Assembly (NCBI RefSeq): GCF_001636845.1
Contig: NZ_LITT01000020.1
Location: 1 to 33,678, forward strand
Source: Clostridium ljungdahlii
GTDB lineage: Bacteria > Bacillota > Clostridia > Clostridiales > Clostridiaceae
Direction of reading: 5' to 3'
DNA length: 33,678 nt
This document shows positions 1 to 7,782 of this stretch, one piece after another; positions within the stretch are counted from its first letter, which is position 1; every line of letters begins with the position of its first letter. The position numbers were made by a program, and so were the translations under genes. The notes beneath the pieces are model-generated. The model worked only from the letters and a program-made list of their open reading frames with translations. It did not search any database and was not told the DNA's origin.

Positions 1-3
1 CCT

Positions 4-57
4 CCCTATGATATTTTAATTTTTGCGATTGTCAGTCGTTCAAATTATATCATAGGG
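4..57. repeat. 11-bp inverted repeat with wide spacing
   Basis: CCCTATGATAT at 4-14 is repeated inverted as ATATCATAGGG at 47-57, followed by GG and a T-run. The loop of 32 bases is long for a simple terminator. With the hairpin at 91-109 it may be the right end of a mobile element or a terminator for a gene left of the window; neither can be decided here. Confidence 0.35.
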
Positions 58-90
58 GGTTTTTATTGTTCAGAGCTTAAGCCCTTTTAT

Positions 91-113
91 CCACCGGCAT
101 TACCGGTGGTTTT
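91..113 (+). terminator. Intrinsic terminator
   Basis: CCACCGG, a 5-base loop, CCGGTGG and then TTTT form a compact GC-rich hairpin with a T-run on the plus strand. It probably ends transcription from a gene left of the window. Confidence 0.6.
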
Positions 114-121
114 CTTGACAA

Positions 122-153
122 TAAAAAATGGAGCTATACATAATATAGCTCCA
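122..153 (-). terminator. Terminator of the ImmA-like fragment
   Basis: TGGAGCTATA (129-138) pairs with TATAGCTCCA (144-153), and the minus strand continues into a T-run (plus-strand A6 at 123-128). It directly follows the stop codon of the fragment at 155-406. A near-identical hairpin follows the second fragment at 2431-2454. Confidence 0.65.
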
Positions 154-154
154 T

Positions 155-406
155 TTATGATTCCTGACTATTATATAATTTATCTGCCACAATGTCAGCA
201 GAGTTCTCCATATATGTATGCTGCATGTCTAGTCCTATGATATAACCTACTTTAGGCATATCATCAATTATATGCTTAACCTCATGTATAAAAACGTGAT
301 ATTGAGTTTTATAGCTTATATTACATTCATATAAATATAAAAGATTAAAGAGGAATTCATAATAGTAAATTACTGAGGACACTTTTATTTTTAATGTTAT
401 TAACAT
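155..406 (-). pseudogene. ImmA/IrrE-like metallopeptidase fragment (copy A)
   Basis: An open frame of 83 codons holds a HEVKH zinc-binding motif (HExxH, around residues 41-45) and, about 27 residues later, an ENSADIVADKLY stretch resembling the downstream Glu/Asp-containing helix of ImmA/IrrE peptidases. These enzymes usually have about 130-170 residues, and the N-terminal third seems absent. No ribosome binding site is evident before 406. A second, shorter relative lies at 2458-2566 and both are followed by the same hairpin, so this is more likely a duplicated remnant than a working gene. An intact ImmA homologue is at 14579-15007. The family assignment rests on the HExxH motif and its spacing. 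Confidence 0.45.
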
Positions 407-595
407 ACTGGGTAGTTAAATGAAGGTACATCTGAAAGTATCCTTAATCATGTAGCAAATTTCTTAGATGTATATCAAATCGGGTATAGTTCATATAATG
501 TATAAATAGGCAAGCAGTAATGAACATTATATTATTAATTAGCAACTATTTGAGTAATTTCATATAATATTAATTTATTTAGAAGGTGAATGAGT

Positions 596-1519
596 ATGGC
601 AATAAGACCACAAATTTTACGTGCAGGAGATACAATCGGAATAGTTACTTTAGGAAGTCCATTATCTGCAAATATCATTAATGCTGGTATACAAACTCTT
701 AAGAATATGGGCTTTAATGTAATTGTAGGAAAATATGTGTATTCTTATAGTGGATATATTGCAGCCACAGAACCACAGAGGGTCTCCGATTTGATGGAAA
801 TGTTTAAAAACCCTGATGTGAAGGCTATTATACCCTCAAGAGGTGGAGTAGGTGTTGCAGGTATTATACCATATCTTGACTACAATGTCATCGCACAGAA
901 TCCTAAAATTGTCACAGGGTACAGTGATGTAACAATTTTATTAAATGTTTTGTATATGTTGGCTAACTTAATTACTTTTCATAGTCTCCTTTTAATAGAC
1001 TTTAAATCGACTACTCCTGCATACAATATGAATCAGTTTTTCACTGCTACGTCTACACTTACCTCACCAAGGAAACTTGAAAATCCTCCTGGAATGCCTC
1101 TAATAAGTAGGGTCCCTGGAAATGTAACGGGGGCTATCGTAGGAGGTAACCTTACATCCTTTGTAGATAATCTTGGCACCCCATTTGAAGTTGATACCAG
1201 AGGAAAGATACTCTTAATTGAAGAAGTTAATGCACCTATTAATACGGTCTACAGGCATATAGAACATTTAATATTAGCAGGTAAAATTAGGGATTGTGCA
1301 GGTATTATTATGGGTGAATGCACAAATTGTGAGCCTGCATATGGTAAGTCATATGAAGATTTAATTAATGAAGTTATGGTGCCATTGAATAAACCTCTTA
1401 TGACAAATTTAGCATCAGGACATGGCATATACAAGATGGCTATACCTATAGGTGCTCAAGCTAACCTTAACACTTATAACAATACATTGACAATACTTGA
1501 ACCAACAGTGCATATATAA
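596..1519 (+). CDS. LD-carboxypeptidase, peptidase family S66 (MccF-like)
   Basis: About 307 residues, full length for the S66 family, whose members cleave the L,D peptide bond in muropeptides or, in the MccF branch, inactivate microcin C-type conjugates. Numbering from the ATG at 590, the serine nucleophile is in GYSD (Ser112), preceded by a SRGGVGV loop (83-89); the acidic residue is in LIEEVNAP (Glu211/212) and the histidine is in SGHG (His278), giving the Ser-Glu-His triad. No signal peptide is seen, so it should be cytoplasmic. The start is set at the ATG at 596 because the AGAAGGTG ribosome binding site (581-588) lies too close to the ATG at 590. It is monocistronic and converges on the nitroreductase. 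The substrate cannot be told from sequence. Confidence 0.85.
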   Translation: MAIRPQILRAGDTIGIVTLGSPLSANIINAGIQTLKNMGFNVIVGKYVYSYSGYIAATEPQRVSDLMEMFKNPDVKAIIPSRGGVGVAGIIPYLDYNVIAQNPKIVTGYSDVTILLNVLYMLANLITFHSLLLIDFKSTTPAYNMNQFFTATSTLTSPRKLENPPGMPLISRVPGNVTGAIVGGNLTSFVDNLGTPFEVDTRGKILLIEEVNAPINTVYRHIEHLILAGKIRDCAGIIMGECTNCEPAYGKSYEDLINEVMVPLNKPLMTNLASGHGIYKMAIPIGAQANLNTYNNTLTILEPTVHI

Positions 1520-1597
1520 AAAGATAGTAACGTTTTTAAATTATTATGGAAGCTCATAACTATTTTATTACATAAGATTATTCACGTTATAAATCTT

Positions 1598-1639
1598 TCA
1601 ATAAAAGCTCATGCAATAACTGTATGGGCTTTTATTGAA
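1598..1639. terminator. Bidirectional terminator
   Basis: TTCAATAAAAGC and GCTTTTATTGAA form the outer stem, with further pairing inside, between two convergent genes (the LD-carboxypeptidase and the nitroreductase). A-rich and T-rich arms serve both directions. Confidence 0.7.
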
Positions 1640-1673
1640 ATAATATTAAGTCTATAACTTATTAAAGTACAGT

Positions 1674-2273
1674 CTATTTAAATACCTTAACACGGTCTTC
1701 TAATGGTTGGAACTGTTTTTCATCTGGTTGTGCCGTTGGCTTTCCGAATGGCATTTGTGCAATTAACTTCCAATTGCTTGGTATACTCCATTCTTTTTTT
1801 ACATCATGTTCAATAAGTTCGTTATAGTGTTGTAGTGATACTCCAAATCCTTCGACTTCTAATGCAGTCCAAATAACAAATTGGTGCATTCCACTTGCTT
1901 GTTGAGACCAAATTGGGAAGTTATCTTTATAGCGAGCAAATTGTTGTTGAAGAGACTCTATTACACTATTATCTTCAAAGAATAAAACTGTACCATATCC
2001 ACTTTTAAATGAATTTATTTTATTTTCAGTATCACTAAATTGATCGGCTGATACAACCTTTCTTAATGCTTCTTTTGTAATATTCCATAATTTATCATGA
2101 TGATTTCCTAATAATAGAACTATCCTTGCACTTTGCGAGTTAAATGCGGATGGGGTATGTTTAACAGTATGGTCTATGATTTCTTTAATTCTATCGTCTG
2201 AAACTACAGTTTCCTTGCCAATTCCATAGAATGTACGTCTGTCTGCAACAGCAGTTAAAAAATCTTTTGACAT
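1674..2273 (-). CDS. Nitroreductase family protein (CinD/Frm2-like)
   Basis: 199 residues, the usual size of this FMN-dependent family. An RRTFYGI motif near the N-terminus and KHTPSAFNSQSARIV (about residues 38-52) are typical of the Frm2/Hbn1/CinD subgroup, which reduces nitroaromatics and quinones with NAD(P)H; some members are induced by copper or oxidative stress. Later motifs (NFPIWSQQASGMHQ, GVSLQHYN) fit the flavin-binding and dimer regions. The gene has a strong GGAGG site at 2283-2287 and its own upstream region, so it is probably transcribed alone. The substrate is unknown. The family call is firm; the subgroup call rests on remembered motif patterns. Confidence 0.8.
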   Translation of the reverse strand: MSKDFLTAVADRRTFYGIGKETVVSDDRIKEIIDHTVKHTPSAFNSQSARIVLLLGNHHDKLWNITKEALRKVVSADQFSDTENKINSFKSGYGTVLFFEDNSVIESLQQQFARYKDNFPIWSQQASGMHQFVIWTALEVEGFGVSLQHYNELIEHDVKKEWSIPSNWKLIAQMPFGKPTAQPDEKQFQPLEDRVKVFK

Positions 2274-2430
2274 TTAATCATTCCTCCAACTTATATGAAA
2301 TTTTTCTTTTTTATTATTTGTAAAGAGAGATCAGCATATTCTTATTTAATATTATCTGATTAGCTTTAGTATTAAGAGTATAAAATAGGTCGAAATGTTT
2401 TTATTATACGAAATAAATATAAATATAAAA

Positions 2431-2454
2431 TGGAGCTATAATCTTGTAGCTCCA
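2431..2454 (-). terminator. Hairpin, second copy of the 129-153 terminator
   Basis: TGGAGCTATA, a 4-base loop and TGTAGCTCCA, with a minus-strand T-rich tail. It directly follows the stop of the fragment at 2458-2566 and matches the hairpin at 129-153 except in the loop and one base pair. Confidence 0.55.
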
Positions 2455-2457
2455 TTT

Positions 2458-2566
2458 ATGATCCCTCACCATTATATAATATATCTGCCACAATATCAGC
2501 ATCCTGTTCCATATACATATACGTATATTGCACGTCAAATTCTATGATATAACCTATTTTAGGCAT
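2458..2566 (-). pseudogene. ImmA/IrrE-like fragment (copy B)
   Basis: The minus strand reads MPKIGYIIEFDVQYTY followed by EQDADIVADILYN, closely matching the C-terminal half of copy A at 155-406 (MPKVGYIIGLDMQHTY and ENSADIVADKLYN). The HExxH segment is missing and an in-frame stop lies just upstream of the ATG at 2566. Weaker similarity to copy A continues to about 2640. It is best read as a decayed duplicate. Confidence 0.5.
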
Positions 2567-2740
2567 AAATTTTACAGTTCATGCTGTTATTTATATAAAG
2601 ACAATGAATTAAAGAGAGATTCACAGTTGTAAGTTATTGTGCAACTTCAATAGCAATTTATTTCTGTTCTTTAGTTTGTTCATAAATTATTTATACGCTC
2701 AGAAATTGTGGTGAAAACTATAAGTTTTAAACATTAATTT

Positions 2741-3631
2741 TTAAAATACTTTGATAGCTGTTTTATACGGTATCCTACTTAAAAATTTAGCACTTTCATC
2801 AGAAATCCTTAAACCATATCCTAATTCTTTTTCGGATGAATAAAAAACATGTAGACCATCGATTTGAGTAAAGTTCTTCATCGTTACTTTATTAAATTTT
2901 ATCTCTTTACCATGGAGTCCAGATGCATACTCTCCTTTATTAACCTTTCCTGAAAGAATATCAAAACACTTAATTTCTTTCCATTTACCATTTATTTTTT
3001 GATAAATTCTACATAAATGATCAGAAGAATTTACTGATATATAATAGTCAGTATCAGAGACAGGTTTAATTTTATCCTCTTTACTAAGTTTATTTAATAA
3101 TTTCATATCTGCTTTTCCAGTTACAGGTAAGTTATTTGCTTTTTGGAACTGTTTTATAGCTAATATTGTATCATAACTAGATAAATTTCCATTTGCATTT
3201 AAGTTATAACCTAAAGATACAAGTTGTTCTTGAATATTAACAGACACTGGACTAAATCCATTTTTGTCATCTACAGAAGTATTATTAACATACTTTAATA
3301 ATACTTTAGCGGTTTCAGGTCCAAAGATACCATCAACATTTACCCCTAATTTTTTCTGTACACTTTTAACAGCATCTTCTGTAAATTTCCCATACACTCC
3401 ATCTTCTGCAAGTCCGGATCCGAAATATAGATTTAAAGTACCCTGTATATGTTTAACAATATCGCTTTTATCGTTTAACTTAACAGTTACTGTAGAATAT
3501 TCATTATAGTTATATGTAGTTACTTTGGATATTTTAGTAGTTGTTACTTGCTGAGCATGTACAGATTGTCCTACTAAAGTTATTCCAGCTGCTATTGATG
3601 CTACTATCAATAAATGTTTTGTATTTTTCAT
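2741..3631 (-). CDS. Secreted peptidoglycan-binding protein with degenerate L,D-transpeptidase-like C-terminus
   Basis: 296 residues from the ATG at 3631. This start is chosen because a GGGGAG site lies 9 bases upstream, inside the longer frame that begins at 3652. Residues 1-26 form a signal peptide (KNTKHLL, a hydrophobic core, cleavage likely after VHA). Residues about 47-112 form a PG_binding_1 domain (DGVYG, DGIFGPETAKVL) and about 130-185 a second, weaker one. The last 100 residues resemble a YkuD domain: the ending GLRISDESAKFL-SRIPYKTAIKVF follows the pattern of the usual CIRLSNEDAKWLY-VPVGTPV end, but the SHGC block with the catalytic His and Cys is absent. It probably binds cell wall without transpeptidase activity. 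It is monocistronic. Confidence 0.75.
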   Translation of the reverse strand: MKNTKHLLIVASIAAGITLVGQSVHAQQVTTTKISKVTTYNYNEYSTVTVKLNDKSDIVKHIQGTLNLYFGSGLAEDGVYGKFTEDAVKSVQKKLGVNVDGIFGPETAKVLLKYVNNTSVDDKNGFSPVSVNIQEQLVSLGYNLNANGNLSSYDTILAIKQFQKANNLPVTGKADMKLLNKLSKEDKIKPVSDTDYYISVNSSDHLCRIYQKINGKWKEIKCFDILSGKVNKGEYASGLHGKEIKFNKVTMKNFTQIDGLHVFYSSEKELGYGLRISDESAKFLSRIPYKTAIKVF

Positions 3632-3877
3632 AAATTTATTCTCCCCTAACACATTATGACTAATATATTTTTTATTTGACGATTCACTTTGACAATTGTC
3701 TACAAATTTTACTTTATAAATAAATTTTTTAAAAAATAAAATCGAATTTTAATCGTACATATTTACAATACGTAAGCTATTAATGCTTTTGGGGGGTATC
3801 TATAAATTTTTATGATAAAAAAGTCTTAAGTTACAGTACTTACGCAACACAAAAAGAACATTGAAAAATCAATAGCT

Positions 3878-4065
3878 TTAAGCACTTAACTTATCCCAAA
3901 TGGTTGTTGCTATAAGGTTTGTAGCATCATTTACCTGTTTACTTTTACAATCTTTTGATGCTAAATTAATAATATAAAGAACATTATTAACTTTTACTTG
4001 AATAAATTCTTGTAAGAAGGAGATAGTTTCACCAATTGTGTTAAGATTATTTTTTAATTGCAGTA
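3878..4065 (-). pseudogene. 3' remnant of an unidentified gene next to the IS3-type insertion
   Basis: On the minus strand an open frame of about 60 codons runs from the insertion point to a TAA at 3878-3880, containing LNTIGETISFLQEFIQVKV and ATTIWDKLSA. It has no start of its own. On the other side of the IS the same frame continues for a few codons (RAILIL) and then meets TGA and TAA codons, so the gene was decayed or has decayed since. I do not recognise the family. Confidence 0.45.
4063..4065. repeat. Target site duplication (left)
   Basis: GTA directly precedes the left inverted repeat and the same GTA follows the right inverted repeat at 5379-5381. A 3-bp duplication is normal for IS3-family transposition. 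Confidence 0.7.
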
Positions 4066-4134
4066 TGACCCTTACCCACTTTGATAGACACGAGGAACTC
4101 GTGTTATATTAAAAGTGAAAGGAATGGTAGAGTT

Positions 4135-4422
4135 ATGAAAAAACAATATAGTGTAGAATTTAAAATTGAAGCAATAAAAAGATTAGAGAAATCTGGAGAA
4201 TCATTAAATAAGATAGCAACAGAATTAGGAGTAAGACCAACAACAATGCATGGATTGGTAAAGAAGTATAGGGAATCACCTGATACACCTTTTCCTGGCA
4301 GTGGACGTCTTAAGCCTGAAGATGAGAAATTAAGAAGATGAGAAAAAGAAATTAGAGATCTTAAAGAGGAAAATGAAATATTAAAAAAAGCGGCAGCCTA
4401 CTTCGCCAAGAACCTAAAATAA
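4135..4422 (+). pseudogene. IS3-family transposase OrfA, interrupted by TGA
   Basis: The frame starts at ATG 4135 (GAAAGGAATGG upstream) and encodes an N-terminal helix-turn-helix (FKIEAIKRLEKSGESLNKIA, ELGVRPTTMHGLVKKY) and then a charged coiled coil (EKEIRDLKEENEILKKAAAYF). After LRR a TGA at 4339-4341 stops translation; the same frame continues to TAA 4420-4422. Programmed -1 slippage at the A7 run (4383-4389) would normally produce the OrfAB transposase, but the TGA lies upstream of it. Confidence 0.8.
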
Positions 4423-5300
4423 AGAGGTTTGAGTTTATCAAGGCTAGTTGCCATAAATACAGAATAGCAAAGCTATGCAAGGTTTTAAGCGTGTCAAGAA
4501 GCAGTTGCTATGCATGGGATAAAAGACCTGAAAGTCAAAGATCAAAGGAAAATAAACAGTTATTAGAACAAATTCAAACAATCCACAAGGAAAATAGAAA
4601 TGTATTCGGTTCTGTTAAAATTACTAAAATAGTAAATATGAAAAGTGATAAACCTATTAATCATAAAAGAGTAGAACGTATCATGAATGAAAATGGCATA
4701 AAATCAAGGGCTTCAAAGAAATTTAAGGCTACTACTAATTCAAATCATAAATTTCCAGTAGCAAAAAATATTCTTAATCGAAATTTTACTGTGGATAAAC
4801 CTAATGAAAAAATGGTTAGTGATATTACATATCTGTGAACAAATGAAGGATGGCTTTATATAGCAGCAGTAATGGATTTGTGTGGACAAAGAATAGTTGG
4901 TTTATCTATGAATGAAAGAATGACAAAAGAATTAGTAATCAACGCATTAAATGACGCATATCAACGTGCAGGAAGGCCAACTGGTGTTATTCTACATTCG
5001 GACAGAGGGTCACAATATTGCTCAAATGACTACCAAAATTTAATAAATAAGTATGGATTTATATGCAGTATGTCTCGTAAAGGTAACTGCTGGGATAATG
5101 CTCCTATGGAATCATTCTGGGGTAAAATGAAATGTGAATGGCTTTATGGAAATCACTTTAAAACACGTGAAGAAGCTCGTGCTGCTGTATTTGAATATGT
5201 TGAGATATTTTATAATAGGCAAAGAATACATGCTTCTAATGGTTATGTAACGCCTGAAAAATATTATAACAATTTAAATAAGAAATCAAAAGCAGCATAA
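4386..5300 (+). pseudogene. IS3-family transposase OrfB (rve/DDE), interrupted by TGA
   Basis: Read in the -1 frame relative to orfA, the product contains the HTH_21-like region (NVFGSVKITKIV, VERIMNENGIKSRASKKF), then the DDE integrase core: VSDITYL (first Asp), HSDRGSQYCS (second Asp) and NAPMESFWGKMKCEW (Glu), ending in an RIHASNGYVTPEKYY tail. A TGA at 4836-4838 lies right after DITYL, where related proteins carry a DITY-x-W/P-T pattern, and translation continues in frame after it. The first Asp is thus split from the rest of the active site. Confidence 0.85.
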
Positions 5301-5520
5301 AAATTAAAAAATTATGGTAATCTACAAAATAAAGAGATATTACGAGTTTAAGATGTCTATTTTATTGGGGAAAGGTCAGTATTAGAATAGCCCTTCAAGA
5401 CGTTACTCTTTCATTCGACTTTTCAGATTATCAGTTCTGCTAATTCAATGAAATTAGTAGCTAATCTTTTCAATTAGCAACGTGTCGCACCACCGTACTA
5501 TTCAATTTTTCCTAACCAAT

Positions 5521-5600
5521 TTGTAATATATTTGTATTATGAACGTAAAAACGCCGTAAAATTTTTAAAATAATACGGCATTTCAATAAATTATTAGCTT
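5521..5600 (-). terminator. Terminator repeat downstream of arr
   Basis: GCCGTA (5553-5558) pairs with TACGGC (5574-5579); on the minus strand the hairpin is followed by GTTTTTACG. The region shares flanking sequence (TATTTGTATTANGAACNTAAAA) with 8691-8770, where the stem bases differ but pairing is kept. Each copy lies just downstream of a minus-strand gene. Confidence 0.6.
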
Positions 5601-5664
5601 TTTAATTGTTACATGAAATAGGAAAATGGTTCACCAATTGCCTTGCAATGTTGTGAATTATAGA

Positions 5665-6081
5665 TTAATCGTATATTACATTTTTCCCTTCATCACTTAA
5701 CTTTTTTAAAGATGAAAGCATATGATTTATTTCTTCATCAGAATGTCTTTCCCATGAACTTAATTCTGCTATTATTTTCAAAGAAGATTTAGACCTATAA
5801 GAACGTGTTGGATTTCCAGGAAATCTTTTGTCAGTTAAGTTCGGGTCATTTTCAAATTCACCTAATGGTTCTACAATATAAATTCTCTCTTTTGATTTAG
5901 ATATAGCTAATTCGGCACCCCATTTTGCAGCATTTAATGTTGCAGTAAAGTAAATGTAGTTAGATTTTTTATTTTGGTAATTTGATAAGTGTTGTGGTTC
6001 TAATAAATCTCCAGTTTTTAGTTCTGCTTTAGTACCATGAAAAAAAGGACCATTATCTAAAACATCTTTTTTGTCATTCAT
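5665..6081 (-). CDS. arr: Rifampin ADP-ribosyltransferase
   Basis: 138 residues, the normal length of Arr, which transfers ADP-ribose from NAD+ to the C23 hydroxyl of rifamycins and so inactivates them. The whole Arr signature is present: FFHGT (His15), YIYFTATLNAAKWGAELA (Tyr43), RIYIVEPLG, and NDPNLTDKRFPGNPTRSYR (Asp83), corresponding to the His/Tyr/Asp residues important in the mycobacterial enzyme. An AGGAG ribosome binding site lies about 7 bases before the ATG, and a terminator hairpin follows at 5552-5580. It stands alone next to a decayed IS; base composition is like that of its neighbours, so recent transfer is not evident. Confidence 0.92.
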   Translation of the reverse strand: MNDKKDVLDNGPFFHGTKAELKTGDLLEPQHLSNYQNKKSNYIYFTATLNAAKWGAELAISKSKERIYIVEPLGEFENDPNLTDKRFPGNPTRSYRSKSSLKIIAELSSWERHSDEEINHMLSSLKKLSDEGKNVIYD

Positions 6082-6210
6082 GCTGATACACTCCTTTTAT
6101 ATTTCTAAATTTGTGTATAATATTATAGTATCCAAATCACAAAAAATTGATGAACAATAAATTGCTCTTGCGTCACAAGATAAAAATTATCCAAATTAAA
6201 GTTATATATG

Positions 6211-6657
6211 TTATTTCTGTTTTGGTTTTTTCTTAATGCAAATAAGTTTTTCAACGTCTAGCAATTCACTATCATTTTCTATCCGATAATGCATCCAACC
6301 CCCGTCACCGCAAGGATACCGGTTTTCCCATAAATCTCTTGTTTTAGGAAGCATATTGTCTAACTCTTGGTACAGTCTTTTTAACTCACTTTTACCTATT
6401 GTTATTGTGACAGTAAATGAGCCTTTTTCAAAAAATACATAACATAAAAGCTTACTTTTACAGGTATACTTGTATCCCCAACCATAATTGTTGCCAAATG
6501 GAAATTTTAATTCTCGTATTATAAAATAATTATTTTTTAAAAAGCTTTCAAATTTAATTAATCTGGAAACAGCATCTTTTCCTAAAAGATTATCTATTTG
6601 CAAAGATGTAGGTGTTGTACTTTTATCAAAAAATCTCTCAACTATACTTTTATACAT
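6211..6657 (-). CDS. DUF3788-like protein
   Basis: About 148 residues from the ATG at 6657. The conserved pattern matches my memory of DUF3788: GKDAVSRL near residue 30, an aromatic GWGYKYTCKSKLLCYVFFEKG core, then GDGGWMHYRIEND and LICIKKKPK at the end. The start at 6657 is preferred because the AGAGAGGTG site, formed by the end of the upstream gene, sits 6-7 bases upstream; an ATG 3 bases earlier is also possible. The upstream stop codon (6663-6665) lies within 10 bases, so the two genes form a translationally coupled pair. The function is unknown. Confidence 0.7.
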   Translation of the reverse strand: MYKSIVERFFDKSTTPTSLQIDNLLGKDAVSRLIKFESFLKNNYFIIRELKFPFGNNYGWGYKYTCKSKLLCYVFFEKGSFTVTITIGKSELKRLYQELDNMLPKTRDLWENRYPCGDGGWMHYRIENDSELLDVEKLICIKKKPKQK

Positions 6658-6662
6658 CATTA

Positions 6663-7118
6663 TCACCTCTCTATTATAGGTGTCCACAACTCATAAGTTT
6701 CTTTGCTTCCATTAGGATAATACTCAAAATTCATACCATGTTTAGAGTTAGGAATATATCCAGCTTCAGGAAGAATTTTCTCATAATACTCTGTCCATGC
6801 TTCTACAGCGGACATAGTTGGTGGTACACAAACTACAGCATAGTTTGTACCAGGGATATACTTGCAACAAGCTCCTGTGGGTGTTTTATCTATGCAATTA
6901 ACTTCAATACCAATAAGATAACAATATTTTTGATTTTCTGTAGACCACATTAGTCCATAGAAATCATTTCTATAACCAAATACATTAAATAGCTCCTCTT
7001 TTTTGATATTAAAATCATTCCACAGGTTAGATAAGTCTTTTTCACAGGTTTTCAAACTTGTTTCTACTAAATATCCACATATGTGGAAACTCTTTCGTTT
7101 TTTCATACATAAATTCAA
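6663..7118 (-). CDS. GyrI-like / effector-binding-domain protein
   Basis: About 150 residues with the features of a stand-alone GyrI-like (AraC effector-binding) domain: SFHICGYLVETSL at the N-terminus, FYGLMWSTENQKYCYLIGIEV in the middle (two segments), YAVVCVPPTMSAVEAWTEYY and the C-terminal FEYYPN/YELWTP block. Such domains bind small hydrophobic molecules. Two starts compete: an ATG at 7148 lies almost at the predicted transcription start and lacks a Shine-Dalgarno sequence, while a TTG at 7118 has GTGGAG 9 bases upstream and is preferred. The gene is first in a two-gene operon with the DUF3788-like gene and lies behind a palindromic operator at 7169-7190. Confidence 0.7.
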   Translation of the reverse strand: MNLCMKKRKSFHICGYLVETSLKTCEKDLSNLWNDFNIKKEELFNVFGYRNDFYGLMWSTENQKYCYLIGIEVNCIDKTPTGACCKYIPGTNYAVVCVPPTMSAVEAWTEYYEKILPEAGYIPNSKHGMNFEYYPNGSKETYELWTPIIER

Positions 7119-7158
7119 TATTATCATCTCCACAAATTTTCTATCCATGTTCTATTGT

Positions 7159-7190
7159 AATATATCAATTATGACATCTGTATGTCATAA
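7159..7190 (-). promoter_or_regulatory. Promoter with perfect 22-bp palindrome
   Basis: TTATGACAT-CTGT-ATGTCATAA (7169-7190) is a perfect inverted repeat with 9-bp arms. On the minus strand ATGACA (7183-7188) and TATATT (7159-7164), 18 bases apart, could be the -35 and -10 of the GyrI-like/DUF3788-like operon, which would place the palindrome over the -35 and most of the spacer. The regulator is not identified. Confidence 0.6.
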
Positions 7191-7782
7191 TAATTTACTA
7201 TTTTGCATTAGCTTACATTAATTACATTTTACACTACATTATTATATTTTGCATATTAACTTACACGTCTTTTAACACTTTTAAATCAATGCCTGAATAC
7301 CTCAACTTAAAGTGCTTGTACATCCTTTTCCGCTGCTCAACTTCATATAGGTTCCGTCATTATTCAATACTAAAAAATCTACACTTTTTATCTTTGACTT
7401 CAATATCCATCTTTTTTATTACGCAAAATAAGCACCCTAAATGACGGATGCCTATCTTACAACAATAATTGGGGATCTAATTTTTTATACTTTCTTGTGG
7501 CAGTTGCACTTAATTTTAACGTGCCCTGCAACTACAGACACGAGAAGAATAATTACTTTTACTTTTCTTTCATATATGTAAATACTTTATTTTCATTTCC
7601 GCTAAGGCTATTTCCTTAGGACACTTATAATTATATATGGTATTTGTTACGATTTAATGTCATACAAGTAAATTATTTATTTACTTTTTAAATATCCTGT
7701 AAATAATATAAGAATAAGTGCCAACTTTAACCAGTGCTTATCTTTATTTGTACAACATATTAGATTTTATTTATTTTGCTAT
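7191..7782. other. Gene-poor debris
   Basis: No intact gene is visible. On the minus strand two short protein-like stretches occur in different frames around 7270-7430 (one reading VDFLVLNNDGTYMKLSSGKG, the other RNLYEVEQRKRMYKHFKL), suggesting a frameshifted, decayed gene. From about 7440 to 7780 I see only AT-rich sequence with stops in all frames and a short imperfect inverted repeat (AGTTGCA/TGCAACT near 7502-7533). Confidence 0.3.

Larger units (their letters stand above)
4066..5378 (+). mobile_element. IS3-family insertion sequence, 1313 bp, probably inactive
   Basis: Both ends are visible. The left repeat (4066-4090) begins TGACCCTTACCCACTTTGAT and the right repeat (5354-5378, read inward) begins TGACCTTTCCCCAATAAAAT; 19 of 25 positions match and both end in AGACA. 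A GTA duplication flanks the element. Inside are orfA (helix-turn-helix plus leucine-zipper-like tail) and orfB (DDE integrase), overlapping in the -1 frame with an A7 slippery stretch at 4383-4389, the usual IS3 arrangement. Each frame carries one in-frame TGA (4339 and 4836), so the element should not make active transposase. The ends suggest the IS3 subgroup, but I could not compare it with a database. Confidence 0.9.

Noticed and set aside
4066-5378. Alternative genetic code (TGA as Trp)
   Set aside because: Both IS frames have TGA codons, but many intact genes in the window use TGA as a stop (for example the recombinase), so these are nonsense mutations.
6612-7221. Plus-strand frames opposite the GyrI-like gene
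   Set aside because: Phe/Tyr/Ser/Ile-rich translations without ribosome binding sites; the minus-strand genes explain the coding signal.
7440-7560. Structured RNA or riboswitch
   Set aside because: There is a short inverted repeat (AGTTGCA/TGCAACT), but it is not near a gene start and no known riboswitch core was recognised.
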